A DNA stretch of 64,000 nt from Gammaproteobacteria bacterium (GCA_024279945.1 JAJRRA010000054.1:1-64000), one strand, 5' to 3'; shown: positions 1 to 9,680, counted from the first letter of the stretch. The notes: generated by a model not told the origin, from the letters alone. Program-made: numbers and translations.

Positions 1-737
1 AGCACCTGGCGCCGGTTTTTCAGTTTGGGGATCCGGATGTTGGCCAGGAGGGACTGGAATACTCCAAAGGACAGTTGATGCTGGAGACCCTTGAGGCCGC
101 ATTCGGCAGGGATCGTTTTGATAAGTACCTGGCCGGGTATTTTGAGCATTTCAGTTTCCAGGCCATCAGCAGCGAGCAATTCCTTGATTACATTGATGCG
201 AACCTGTTGCAAAAATTCCCCGGACATTACTCACGAGTGCAGGTTGAGGAGTGGTTATACCAGACGGGCATTCCCGACAATGCGTTGATTCCCGCCTCAA
301 GCAGCCTCAAACGGGCGGCCGCCATGGCAATCACCTGGTCCAGTGGTGAGCTGCCGGCTACTGAATTGCCTGCTGAGGACTGGAGTCCGCAAGCCATGGT
401 CGCCTTCCTCAAAGCACTTCCCGATGAGCTGTCAGAGCGGCAACTGCGGGAACTCGATCAGGCTCTGGGTCTGAGCACCGCCAGGAACTCAGAAATTGCC
501 CGGGCCTGGTTTATTCAGGCTGCCGTCAGAAAATACCGTCCGGCGTATGATGAAATGCGTTCCTACCTGAACCGGTATGGGCGTACCCGGCTGGTGAAGC
601 CTGTGTACAAAGCCTTGTTGGCTAATGGTGAAGACAGCGTTCTGGCTCAGGCCCTTTTTGATCAGGCTCGCTCCAGTTATCATCCGCTAACCATTGCAGC
701 GATTTCATCGCTGTCATGGGACAGCGGACAAAAGTAG
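1..737 (+). CDS. M1 family aminopeptidase (leukotriene A4 hydrolase-like), C-terminal part
   Basis: The reading frame is open from the left window edge (first full codon at base 3) to a TAG at 735-737, so the gene starts outside the window and the zinc-binding HEXXH part is not visible. What is seen is the end of the catalytic region (EYSKGQLMLETLE, then FGRDRFDKYLAGYF) followed by the alpha-helical C-terminal domain typical of leukotriene A4 hydrolase/aminopeptidase B relatives, including the GRTRLVKPVYKAL stretch near the end. Enzymes of this family remove N-terminal residues from peptides using one zinc ion. The family assignment rests on the C-terminal domain only; substrate preference cannot be judged. 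Confidence 0.85.
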   Translation, partial: HLAPVFQFGDPDVGQEGLEYSKGQLMLETLEAAFGRDRFDKYLAGYFEHFSFQAISSEQFLDYIDANLLQKFPGHYSRVQVEEWLYQTGIPDNALIPASSSLKRAAAMAITWSSGELPATELPAEDWSPQAMVAFLKALPDELSERQLRELDQALGLSTARNSEIARAWFIQAAVRKYRPAYDEMRSYLNRYGRTRLVKPVYKALLANGEDSVLAQALFDQARSSYHPLTIAAISSLSWDSGQK

Positions 738-940
738 CTTGTTGCGCATCCGGAAAGTGGCATCGGCCCATCCCGAACCATGGCCATCAAGGCGCAGTCG
801 TTCTTGTAGTTTTTTCCTGCAAGTCTGTCAGTTTATACAGTGTTCACTTGTCTCTGAATGAGAGACTATATGGTTGCAGGATAAGTAAGGAGCCAGGAAG
901 GCGCCTTTAACAAGCAAGCAGCAGGGGAACAACAGGGAAT

Positions 941-1038
941 AGCAGCAAGGAAGCAGCAGCAAGGAAGCAGCAGCAAGGAAGCAGCAGCAAGGAAGCAGTA
1001 GCAAGGAAGCAGTAGCAAGGAAGCAGTAGCAAGGAAGC
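941..1038. repeat. Seven-copy 14-bp tandem repeat
   Basis: The unit AGCAGCAAGGAAGC is repeated head to tail seven times without gaps. The first four copies are identical. The last three all carry the same C-to-T change (AGTAGCAAGGAAGC), so they probably arose by block duplication after the mutation. A degenerate purine-rich stretch (905-940) precedes the array. Fourteen is not a multiple of three, so the repeat would cycle through all frames and is unlikely to be coding; the leucine/cysteine-rich open frame on the minus strand is a by-product. Confidence 0.95.
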
Positions 1039-1086
1039 AGCACGGGTGTAATCCAAGCCCATTTCGAGAGTCATTCAGACCCCATC

Positions 1087-1117
1087 CCGGGAGCCAAAAA
1101 AGGATTTTGGCCCCCGG
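1087..1117. other. Long imperfect hairpin
   Basis: CCGGG (1087-1091) and GCCAAAA (1093-1099) pair with TTTTGGC (1105-1111) and CCCGG (1113-1117), with one A/C mismatch and a 5-base loop. No T-tract follows on either strand, so this is not a classical intrinsic terminator. It may be an RNA structure or an insulating element downstream of the repeat. Confidence 0.6.
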
Positions 1118-1329
1118 TGAGTGCTTGCCTGTAGCAAACCACCAATGACACCAGCATCTCTCGGGGCAAAACCGTTTTGTAATTTAATGAGAAAGCCTAA
1201 ATGAGATGGCGCTAGAATAACGTGCCCTTATGACTTATCATAGAGGCAGGGGGTTTGGGCAAGTGGCTAAGGACAGTCACAGCAGTTTTAGGGCGCGGCT
1301 GTCCTCTTGATATGGGATGGTTTGCAGAA

Positions 1330-3150
1330 ATGTCCATTTCCACTGAGCAGTCCAGTTTACAAAATTCCACGCAGAGCCTGAACCGGGCACCGGACCTCGA
1401 GAGCTATGTTGAGCGTTCTTCGGCTTTGGAGTTGGCTCGCCGTTCAATCGTTGGCGCACCCGTTTATGCGGTAATTTCCCTGATTATGTTGCTGGGCACG
1501 CCGATCCTTGCAGATTATGGCTGGGTTGTTGCGGTCGAAGCGCTCCTGTTGGTGGCGGTGGGTGTCATACGGGTCTGGTTTGCCCGTGGATTCGAGGCTC
1601 GCTACGACCGCATTGGCGAGCGGGCAGTTATCCAGTTTAGCGTTCTGACTGCCCTCCAAAGCCTGACCCTGGGTGTTGTTGCCGGGGTGGTTATATGGCA
1701 TTACTGGGCTGCCCAGGAAGTTGTGCTGACGATTGTCCTCTCGGCCGGTTGCGTAGCGGCCGCAACCAGCGCTTTGTCCGTCAGGCGTAGCGCACAGATT
1801 ATCTTCCTGGTTTGTGTATTGCTGCCATTTGGTATCGCTGTTTTTATCGTGGGCGGCTTCGCAAAAGCGCTCCTCATCATCGGTTACCTGGTGTTAATGG
1901 CGTTTCTGGTTCAGGATGGTGGTCTGGCCAAGCGATCTTACCTGCAGCAACTGCGGGATAATTACCACGCCGAACTGGCTCGGCGCTGGACTTCAGCCGA
2001 GCAACTTGCACGGAAAAAATTCATGGCTGACATGAACCATGAGTTTCGCACGCCGATCAACTCGATCATGGGCATGACGTCCTTGTTGCTTGATGAAAAC
2101 CTCGGACAAAGACCACTGGAATTCGCAGCAATCATCCGCAACAGCGGAACTGCACTGTTGGAACTGATTGAAAGCACGCCCGACTCCATCAAGGCTAAAT
2201 CCACAAAAACAGAAGCTGACATGGCGACTTGCAAACTGCACGAAAGCGTTACCGAGATTTTGGAAAGGTTTCGCGCAAGAGCCGACAACAAGGGCATCAA
2301 ACTCATATCCCAGCTTTAAGATCTCCCCGAGTATGTCAGTTTTTTTGATGACAACCACGTGGAGCAGGTGCTGATCAATCTTCTCAGCAATGCAGTGCAA
2401 CACACGGAGAAGGGAACAGTCACTTTGAGCGCATCCTGTGAAAGCCTGGAAAATAGCCTGATGATCATCGAATTTGCGGTTGCCGATACGGGAACGGGAA
2501 TCTCGCCCAGCCAACTGGAGTCCATTTTCAACCCCTTTGATCAGCCTGACAGCGGAACCGCTAGAACATCGGCCGGTGGGCTGGGTTTGCCAATGTCCAG
2601 AGGCCTCACTGAGTTGATGGGTGGAAAAATCTGGATTGAAAGCAGTGAGGGCAAGGGGACCACCGTCCGTTTCACTGTTCGGGTACAGGTTGATCCCATT
2701 GATGTCTCTGCGCTGTCAGACGATACGGTCTTTGGGAATGCCCACAGTGAATTCCCCAGCGATCTTGCCGAGAAATTTCCCCTGCAGATACTGGTTGTTG
2801 AAGACCATGCCATTAATCGTCGGGTGTTACGCCAGTTTTTGAACAAGATGGGTTACCAGCCGGATGAGGCTGTTGATGGCCAGGAGGCCGTGGCGGCCGC
2901 CATGAACGGGATTTATGATCTAATTTTTATGGACTTGCGCATGCCTACGATGGGTGGTATTGAGGCAACCCGCTGGATTCGTGAGCATTACAATAAGCAA
3001 CATTTGAGTATTATCGCCCTGACCGGGGAGGCTACCAGGGAAAGTCGGGAGCGTTGTCTTGCGGCGGGCATGGATGACTTTTTGCCCAAACCCGTGCGGG
3101 TTGCAGATCTCGAAGCGATTTTGCGGAAAACCGGCAGCAGAGTCAGATAG
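1330..3150 (+). pseudogene. Hybrid sensor histidine kinase/response regulator with one in-frame TAA
   Basis: The N-terminal half has about six hydrophobic segments (within roughly 1450-1915), then a HisKA helix with the phospho-acceptor motif NHEFRTPINS (about 2035-2064). The frame stops at TAA 2317-2319 and continues unchanged with the HATPase_c domain: N-box NLLSNAVQHT, G1 VADTGTGIS, G2 GGLGLPMSRG. It ends with a receiver domain carrying the phospho-acceptor Asp in IFMDLRMP and the Lys in FLPKPV. The stop lies between HisKA and HATPase, where homologues have uninterrupted sequence (ISQL-stop-DLPEYV). As written, the kinase would be split into a membrane/dimerisation piece and a kinase-receiver piece that could start at GTG 2359. 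The start at ATG 1330 is tentative; ATG 1312 and TTG 1255 are alternatives. The signal sensed is unknown. Confidence 0.85.
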
Positions 3151-3259
3151 GCGCATTTGTTTACCCCAACTATCGGCACGTCAATTCATGTCGGCTGTGT
3201 GATAGAGTTCACGGCTATCTTGTCTGTATTGATACCTAGAAACTCCATGGGAAACCTAA

Positions 3260-6151
3260 ATGAAAAAGCTGTTTTTTCTCTCTTTGCCACTGATTCTGGC
3301 GGCCTGCAATGTCGATCACGAACCTGCTGTAACTCATTCCGAGACTGCTGCAGAGGCTTCAACCCTGCCGGAAGGCATCACGCTGGTGGATGAATTCAAG
3401 GGTGATGACAGTGGTATTTCCATCCCCTACACCAAGTACATGCTGGACAATGGCCTGACGGTTATTCTGCACGAGGATCACTCTGACCCGCTGGTACACG
3501 TGGATGTTACCTACCATGTCGGAGCCAACCGCGAAGAGGTTGGGCGTTCCGGTTTCGCCCATTTTTTTGAACACATGATGTTCCAGGGTTCAGAAAACGT
3601 GGGCGATGATGAGCATTTCAAAATCATCTCCAATGCCGGCGGCACGATGAACGGCAGCACCAACTCGGATCGGACCAATTATTTCGAGACTGTGCCGGTC
3701 AATCAGCTTGAAACAGCCCTGTGGCTGGAAGCGGATCGCATGGGTTTGCTGCTGCCTGCAGTGACACAGGAGAAATTTGAGATTCAGCGCGAAACGGTCA
3801 AGAATGAACGTGGTCAGCGGGTGGACAACCAACCCTATGGCCGCGCCTTTGAGACACTGAACAAGGCCATGTATCCGGAAAGCCACCCGTATTCCTGGCC
3901 GGTGATCGGTTGGATCGAAGACCTGGACCGGGCTAATGTCGATGATCTCAAACGCTTTTTCCTGCGCTGGTATGGCCCGAACAATGCGGCTCTGACCATT
4001 GGTGGCGATATTGATCCAATGGAAACACTGCGCCTGGTCAAGAAATATTTCGGCCCGATACCGGCAGGTCCCGCAGTAGAAAACCTGGCCAAACAACCGG
4101 CGATACTGGATGCGGACCGTTACCTAACCCTGGAAGACAATATTCATTTGCCGGCCATCGCGTTATTGATTCCGACGACTTACATGGGTCAGGAAGATGA
4201 AGCGGCACTGGATGCTGCCGCCCAGATCATGGGGCAGGGCCAGGCCTCGCTGCTGTACAAGCGCCTGGTGCAGACCGGTCGTGCGGTACAGGCATATGTA
4301 CAGCACAGTTGCCGCGAACTGGCCTGTGAAATGTACTTCATCGTTATTCAGAATCCAGGTTCCGGGGAAACGCTGGCTGAAATGGAGACAGCCATCCGCG
4401 AAACCATTGCTGAGTTTGCCGAGCGCGAAGTCAGTGAAGATGATCTGCAAAAGTTCAAGGCGCAATTCGAGGCGAACCGCGTATTTGGCCTGCAGAGCGT
4501 GAGCGGCAAGGTTTCGACCCTGGCTGCTTTCCAGACCTACCAGGGCAGCCCGGCAGGAATTGGTGCTGAAATTAAACGCTATCTGGGCGTGCAGGCCGAG
4601 GACGTAAAACGAGTCTTCAATAAATACATTCAGGGCAAGCCCGCGGTGATTTTGAGTATCGTACCCAACGGCTCGGTTGAACTGGCTGCTGCTGAGCAGA
4701 ATTTTGAAGCACCGGAGCGGATTATTCCCGAGAACTTCCCGGATGAAGGCTCTGAACTGCCCCTGCGCCCGGTGGTGGACAACTTTGATCGCAGCCAGAA
4801 GCCCACACCCGGTATAAATCCCAGCGTTGAACTCCCGGCCATCTGGGATACCACGCTGTCCAATAAAGTGCGGGTGCTGGCTGTGCCCAATGAGGAAACG
4901 CCTACCGTCACGGTGCGGGCATCATTTGAGATGGGCCAGCGGGATGAGCCGGCCGGTCAGGCTGGCCTGACCGCGCTGACCACTGCGCTGATGGATGAGG
5001 CAACGACAGAACACAGCGCAGCAGAATTTACTGAGGAACTCGAGCGTATCGGTGCAAATATTTCCATCAGTTCAGGGGTATATGCGACCACGGCCACCGT
5101 CAATACCCTGACCAAGCACCTGGACAAGGCAATGCAATTGTTACTGGAGCGTGTTTTGAAACCGGCCTTCACCCAGCAGGATTTTGACCGCATAAAGTCA
5201 AAAACCATCGAAGGGCTGATACAGAACCGTAAAACGCCCCAGGGCCTGGCAGGCCGGGCGATCAATGCCGTTCTTTACGGCCCGGATCATCCGTTTTCCT
5301 ACCCGGTTGATGGCTTGCCCGGCACCGTGGAGAACATCACGTTAGATGATGTTAAAGCATATTATGCCGCCCATGTTCCGGCGCACCTCACCGGCATCCT
5401 GATCAGTGCCAGCTTGCCGCAGGCGAAGATCATTGCGGCACTCCAGGGCTTCGCTGAACTGGAAACCTCTGAAGTTTATCGTGAAGCAATTGCTGAACCA
5501 CCTGAAATGTCTGAGCGCAGAATGTATCTGGTCAATAAGGATGGCGCTGCACAATCAAGTTTGCGGACCGCACAGCCGTCGATCAAGTACGATGCTTTGG
5601 GCGATTTCTACAAGGCCGGCCTGATGAATTTCCCACTGGGTGGCACCTTCAACAGCCGGATCAACATGAATCTGCGTGAGGATAAGGGTTATACCTACGG
5701 TGCGCGCAGCAGTTTCCAGGGTGGCAAAGAACTGGGAAGCTTCCGTGTTTCCAGCGAAGTGAACAAGGAGGCCACTGCCGCCTCGATTACCGAGGTGATC
5801 AAGGAGCTTGAAACATATGCCGCCGAGGGGATGACTGAGGAAGACTACGAGTACATGCGCAGCGCGATCGGTCAGCGTGATGCGCTACGCTACGAAACAC
5901 CCGGCCGCAAGTTGCGCCTGTTGGGTGATATCCTGCGCTATGACCTGCCGTTGAACTACCGGACCCAGCAGAACAATATCCTGCAGGAAACGGACCGCGA
6001 GACCCTTAATAAATTGGCCGGTAAGTTGATCCACCCCGACAGGATGGCCATCGTTGTGGTAGGCGATGAAGCAGTTATTCGCCCGGAACTGGAAGCGCTG
6101 GGTATGCCGATCACGGTGCTGGACGAGGACGGCTACGAGGTGAAAGACTGA
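3260..6151 (+). CDS. M16 family zinc protease, lipoprotein (pitrilysin-like, two-repeat)
   Basis: The 963-residue protein starts with a lipoprotein signal peptide whose lipobox LAAC places the acylated Cys at residue 16, so it should be anchored in the cell envelope facing the periplasm. The inverted zinc motif HFFEH is at residues 101-105, with the distal Glu in VKNERG near 183. The N-terminal half is thus the catalytic M16 domain and the C-terminal half (from about residue 530) the inactive M16_C repeat, as in other long-form insulinase relatives. The likely role is degradation of small peptides in the periplasm. It is transcribed alone, convergent with ubiD. Confidence 0.93.
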   Translation: MKKLFFLSLPLILAACNVDHEPAVTHSETAAEASTLPEGITLVDEFKGDDSGISIPYTKYMLDNGLTVILHEDHSDPLVHVDVTYHVGANREEVGRSGFAHFFEHMMFQGSENVGDDEHFKIISNAGGTMNGSTNSDRTNYFETVPVNQLETALWLEADRMGLLLPAVTQEKFEIQRETVKNERGQRVDNQPYGRAFETLNKAMYPESHPYSWPVIGWIEDLDRANVDDLKRFFLRWYGPNNAALTIGGDIDPMETLRLVKKYFGPIPAGPAVENLAKQPAILDADRYLTLEDNIHLPAIALLIPTTYMGQEDEAALDAAAQIMGQGQASLLYKRLVQTGRAVQAYVQHSCRELACEMYFIVIQNPGSGETLAEMETAIRETIAEFAEREVSEDDLQKFKAQFEANRVFGLQSVSGKVSTLAAFQTYQGSPAGIGAEIKRYLGVQAEDVKRVFNKYIQGKPAVILSIVPNGSVELAAAEQNFEAPERIIPENFPDEGSELPLRPVVDNFDRSQKPTPGINPSVELPAIWDTTLSNKVRVLAVPNEETPTVTVRASFEMGQRDEPAGQAGLTALTTALMDEATTEHSAAEFTEELERIGANISISSGVYATTATVNTLTKHLDKAMQLLLERVLKPAFTQQDFDRIKSKTIEGLIQNRKTPQGLAGRAINAVLYGPDHPFSYPVDGLPGTVENITLDDVKAYYAAHVPAHLTGILISASLPQAKIIAALQGFAELETSEVYREAIAEPPEMSERRMYLVNKDGAAQSSLRTAQPSIKYDALGDFYKAGLMNFPLGGTFNSRINMNLREDKGYTYGARSSFQGGKELGSFRVSSEVNKEATAASITEVIKELETYAAEGMTEEDYEYMRSAIGQRDALRYETPGRKLRLLGDILRYDLPLNYRTQQNNILQETDRETLNKLAGKLIHPDRMAIVVVGDEAVIRPELEALGMPITVLDEDGYEVKD

Positions 6152-6170
6152 TCGAGAGGTCAACAGAGTC

Positions 6171-7684
6171 TTATATACCCAGGCTCTTTGCGATGTGCTC
6201 GACCTGTTCTTTGGTGGCTTTGTCCATGGTGGCGACTCTGCCCCAGTCGCGATCGGTTTCTGATGCGATCTTGTTGGTCGCGTCAATGCCCATCTTGCCG
6301 CCCAGTCCGGGTTTGGGGCTGGCAAAATCCATGTAGTCAATCGGCGTATTTTCGACCAGCACGGTATCGCGCACCGGATCGGCGCGGGTGGATATGGCCC
6401 AGATCACCTCTTTCCAGTTGCGTGCATCGATGTCGTCATCAATGACGATGATGGTTTGGTGTAAGTGAACTGTCGCAGCCAGGACCAGATGCCGAACATG
6501 ATCCGGCGCGCATGGCCCGGATAGTGTTTGCGAATGCTGACGATGGCCACACGGTAGGAGCAGACTTCCGGGGGCAGGTAGAAATCCACCACCTCCGGAA
6601 ATTGTTCCTGTAACAGCGGTATGAACATCTCATTCAGAGCGCAAGCCATGACCGAGGGTTCGTCCTCTGCGGGTTTACCCAGATAGGTTGTCAGATAGAC
6701 CGGATTGTCGCGGTGGCTAATGCGTTCCACCGTAAATACCGGGAAGTCAGCGGTAGAATTGTAGTAGCCGGTGTGGTCGGCAAAGGGGCCTTCGGTAGCC
6801 ATTTCGTCGGGGTAAATGTGTCCTTCGAGTACGATTTCGGCACCGTGTGGGATGGGCAGGCCGGTCAGGGTAGATTCTACGATCCGGCTTCTGCGGCCGC
6901 GCAGCAGGCCAGAAAACTGGTATTCGGACAAGGTGTCCGGTATCGGCGTCACGGCGGCCAGTATGGTTGCCGGGTCGGCGCCTATAACAACCGCAACCGG
7001 AAAAGGTTTGCCCGGGTGTTTTAGCTGGAACTCACGAAAATCCTGTGCTCCGCCCCGGTGGGGCAGCCAGCGCATAATTAACTTGTTCTTGCCGATCAGT
7101 TGCAGGCGGTAGATGGCCAGGTTGATTCGTGGTTTGTTGGGGCCGCGCGTCACGACCATGGCAAAAGAAATCAGGGGGGCGGCATCTTTGGGCCAGCAAG
7201 TCGATATGGGCAGTGACTCGAGATCAACATCCGGGCCTTCCGTTACCTGTTCCTGCCAGGGCGCCGCGTCTTTCCTGACCGGCGTAATGTGCGCCAGCCG
7301 GGCAAATCCCGGCACCGCATCCAGCGCTGAAGGCAGGCTTTCGGGCAGGCTGGGGTTTCTCAGGAAGGCGAATTCCTGTCCCAGTTCACGCAGATCCTGT
7401 GGGCTTTCCAGTTCCAGTGCAGCGAGGATTCTTTGCTGATGACCAAACAGGTTTCCCAGTACCGGCATGTCATGGCCCTGTGGGTTTTCAAACCGCAGGG
7501 CAGGACCGCTGTTGAGCAGGCTGCGATGGCACAGTTCGGTAATCTGCAAGACGGGCGATACGGATTGGGGCACGGATTTCAGTTGTCCTGTTTTTTCCAG
7601 GGCAGCGGAAAACTGACGAAGGTCTTGCCAGGCTTTGCGGTTCACCTGGCGGTGATGGTGGTCAAGCAACCTCGAAAGCGTCAT
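6171..7684 (-). pseudogene. ubiD: UbiD family 3-octaprenyl-4-hydroxybenzoate decarboxylase, 1-base frameshift
   Basis: UbiD decarboxylates the prenylated 4-hydroxybenzoate ring in ubiquinone synthesis using prenylated FMN made by UbiX (not in this window). The protein shows family blocks such as the IYRLQLIGKNKLIMRWLPHR stretch, EGPFADHTGYYN and, at the C-terminus, LVENTPIDYMDFASP and GIDATNK. The frame breaks after TYTK near 6455-6458: adding one A to the AAA run (minus strand; TTT 6455-6457 on plus) restores TIIVIDDDIDA and joins the last ~80 residues. About 505 codons in total agrees with the family length. ATG 7684 is chosen because it precedes the family N-terminus and has AGGA upstream inside ubiV; the two genes overlap by 23 bases, suggesting coupling. 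The indel could be a homopolymer sequencing error, as the rest is well conserved. Confidence 0.88.
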
Positions 7685-8573
7685 AGTCCATTCCTGCCTG
7701 GTTAACCAGGTAGCCATTGCATGCGCCCAGCGGCAGCAAGCTGAGTAATTCTTTCCCAAGCGGCGCCAAATCAGCACCCTTGCGTGCGGCATCGAAGATT
7801 TCGATAATCTGCGGGGTTCCCTGTAACTGGGGGCTGATTCTCAGTACATCTACGCCCAGCGCTTCCAGTTCCGGCACCTGCTCCAGCGCCTGGTGGGTCA
7901 GCGCCGATTGGGTCTGGATGCCATTGAGCACCAGGAACTCCTGGCCCTCCTGGGTTGCCAGTAAACGCCCGTCGGGATAGTCAATGCACTTGAACTGACA
8001 GTCATCTTTTGGCAGGTTATGGGAGCGCGCGGTATAACAGCGGGCCGAGTAGGCCAGCGGCAGGCGGCCCAGCGCAAAGACTTCCGTTTCCACGCCATCG
8101 GGTCGTTGTGCCTGTAAATCCTTCAGAGTGTCCAGGCCCAGTTCCACCGGTAAAACCCAGCGCTTCAAGCCTTTTCGGGCAAGCAATTGCAGACTGCGAT
8201 TATTGTAAATATTGACCGAGGGGCCGGTGACAAAATCTTTTCCGGCGGTGGATAGCAACTGGATCGCCGCCACATCATTGGCTTCAACCATGAAAGATTC
8301 GTTCGAGCAGAGTTTCTTCAAAGCACCCAGTTCTGAAGCGGCTTCGAGCAGGGTTAGTGAAGAGAGAATGACTTCCTTGCCACCTTGCCTGAGTTCCTTG
8401 CCGATGGCCAGCCAGTCATCAAGCTTCACCAGGCGGCGTTTTGAACAGATGACTTCGCCCAGGTAAATGATTTCAGCCGCGCTGTCGGCAGCCTGTTGGT
8501 AAAAATTCAGAACCCGTTGACGTTCCCAGAAATACTGAATGGGCCCTATGGACAATCGCATCGTTTTCATCAT
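7662..8573 (-). CDS. ubiV: UbiV, O2-independent ubiquinone hydroxylation protein (U32 family)
   Basis: UbiV is a U32-family iron-sulfur protein that works with UbiU in oxygen-independent hydroxylation of the ubiquinone ring. The four cysteines that bind the 4Fe-4S cluster in the E. coli protein (39, 180, 193, 197) have counterparts here at 43, 179, 192 and 196, within VICSKRR, ARCYTAR and DCQFKC. The start codon follows the ubiU stop directly, and ubiD overlaps its 3' end, so the three genes form one tight unit. A start a few codons downstream (MKTMRL or MRLSIG) is equally possible. Confidence 0.95.
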   Translation of the reverse strand: MMKTMRLSIGPIQYFWERQRVLNFYQQAADSAAEIIYLGEVICSKRRLVKLDDWLAIGKELRQGGKEVILSSLTLLEAASELGALKKLCSNESFMVEANDVAAIQLLSTAGKDFVTGPSVNIYNNRSLQLLARKGLKRWVLPVELGLDTLKDLQAQRPDGVETEVFALGRLPLAYSARCYTARSHNLPKDDCQFKCIDYPDGRLLATQEGQEFLVLNGIQTQSALTHQALEQVPELEALGVDVLRISPQLQGTPQIIEIFDAARKGADLAPLGKELLSLLPLGACNGYLVNQAGMDYDAFEVA

Positions 8574-9569
8574 TTATTGCCACGGCCGGTGATAGGCGCC
8601 CAGGGTGGTGGTTGAGCCTTCGGATACGCCGGCGAGTTTCCGCATCCACTGCTCTTTTGCCTGGTAGGCCTGGGGGTCTGCCAGACAGTGATCAATTGCG
8701 GCGCGCATCACGGAAGTTACTCGTGCCACATAGGCCGGGCTGCGCTGGCGCCCTTCGACCTTTATTGCTGCGACACCGATTTCCCGGAGTTTCGGCAGGA
8801 TGGATAAAGTATTGAGGCTGGTGGGTTCTTCGAGGGCATAAAAAGTGTGTTCCCCAACCTGGAAACGGCCTTTGCACAAGGTGGGATACCCTGCTTTTTC
8901 ACCCTCACCGTAGTGATCGATCAATACGCCGTTGAGCCGTGTATCTGTGCCGTCTGGTGTTTCCTCCCAGCGCACGTGTGAGGCGGGTGAACAGGCGCCA
9001 TAGGTATTGGGCGAGCGGCCCGTGGCGTAGCTCGACAACAGGCAGCGGCCCTCCACCATCACGCACAGGCTGCCAAAACCAAACACCTCGATCGGAACCG
9101 GGGAATCCGTAATCACCTGCGCTACCTGGTTTACCGACAACACTCGGGGCAAAACCACGCGCCGGATACCAAAGTTCTGTTGATAAAAAGCGATACCCTC
9201 ACTGCTGGTCACCGACGCCTGGACCGACAAATGCAGGCGCAGGTCCGGCCAGCGCTCACTGGCATAGTCCAGCACCCCCATGTCCGCCAGAATCAATGCA
9301 TCGACACCATAATTTGCCGCCTGGTCCACGGCTGCCTGCCAGCGATCAAGCCCGCTGGGTTGAGGAAAGGTGTTGATTGCTACAAAAATTTTCCGGCCTT
9401 TGTCATGAGCATAGCGCACGGCTTTTTCGAAAGTCCGCTCGGTAAAGTTCAAGCCGGCAAAATGACGCGCATTGGTGTCGTCTTTAAAGCCGACATAAAC
9501 AGCATCAGCGCCGTTGTCAACGGCGGCTTTCAGCGAAGGCAGGTTGCCTGCGGGGCACACTAGTTCCAT
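8574..9569 (-). CDS. ubiU: UbiU, O2-independent ubiquinone hydroxylation protein (U32 family)
   Basis: This 331-residue protein begins MELVCPAGNL as in U32 peptidase-like UbiU. The cysteines at 169, 176, 193 and 232 occupy the same residue numbers as the 4Fe-4S ligands reported for E. coli UbiU, which supports orthology and not merely U32 family membership. UbiU and UbiV form a heterodimer that hydroxylates ubiquinone precursors under anoxia with a non-O2 oxygen donor. A GGAG lies 6-7 bases before the ATG. It is the first gene of the minus-strand ubiU-ubiV-ubiD unit and is divergent from ubiT across an FNR-type site. Confidence 0.96.
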   Translation of the reverse strand: MELVCPAGNLPSLKAAVDNGADAVYVGFKDDTNARHFAGLNFTERTFEKAVRYAHDKGRKIFVAINTFPQPSGLDRWQAAVDQAANYGVDALILADMGVLDYASERWPDLRLHLSVQASVTSSEGIAFYQQNFGIRRVVLPRVLSVNQVAQVITDSPVPIEVFGFGSLCVMVEGRCLLSSYATGRSPNTYGACSPASHVRWEETPDGTDTRLNGVLIDHYGEGEKAGYPTLCKGRFQVGEHTFYALEEPTSLNTLSILPKLREIGVAAIKVEGRQRSPAYVARVTSVMRAAIDHCLADPQAYQAKEQWMRKLAGVSEGSTTTLGAYHRPWQ

Positions 9570-9584
9570 GCTTGCTCCAATTGA

Positions 9585-9600
9585 ACCTGCATTTGCAGGT
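9585..9600. promoter_or_regulatory. Perfect 16-bp palindrome in the ubiU leader
   Basis: ACCTGCA-TT-TGCAGGT is a perfect inverted repeat 15 bases upstream of the ubiU start. It lies between the predicted ubiU transcription start (about 9606) and the ATG, so it could be a repressor operator or a small leader hairpin. I do not recognise the factor. Confidence 0.5.
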
Positions 9601-9612
9601 CGGTGGAATCAC

Positions 9613-9680
9613 ATTCTAGATATAGAATTCGGGGCCGTGTTGACCGGAATCAACACATCGCAGGAATGGGGAAATATACT
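9613..9680. promoter_or_regulatory. Bidirectional promoter with central FNR/ANR-type box (ubiU and ubiT)
   Basis: TTGAC-CGGA-ATCAA at 9640-9653 matches the FNR consensus TTGAT-N4-ATCAA at 9 of 10 defined positions and sits in a larger perfect palindrome, GTGTTGA-N6-TCAACAC (9637-9656). A -10 hexamer TATACT (9675-9680) faces ubiT. Its minus-strand counterpart TAGAAT (complement of 9613-9618) faces ubiU. Both hexamer centres are exactly 31 bases from the centre of the box, which puts the box at about -41 for each predicted start, the class II FNR activation position. E. coli ubiUV is FNR-activated, which fits. Promoter activity is inferred. Confidence 0.75.

Larger units (their letters stand above)
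738..1329. other. Intergenic region with tandem repeat and hairpin, no gene seen
   Basis: Nearly 600 bases separate the aminopeptidase from the sensor kinase. The stretch holds a 14-bp tandem repeat (941-1038) and a long hairpin (1087-1117). A TAGAAT at 1213-1218 could be a -10 box for the kinase, but no convincing -35 accompanies it. Short open frames here are repeat-driven or lack a ribosome binding site, and I do not support any of them. Confidence 0.6.

Noticed and set aside
941-1038. CRISPR array
   Set aside because: Units are 14 bp, contiguous and without spacers, and no cas genes are present.
828-1043. Minus-strand open frame coding a Leu/Cys-rich repetitive peptide
   Set aside because: It is produced entirely by the 14-bp tandem repeat; there is no ribosome binding site and the repeat length is not a multiple of three.
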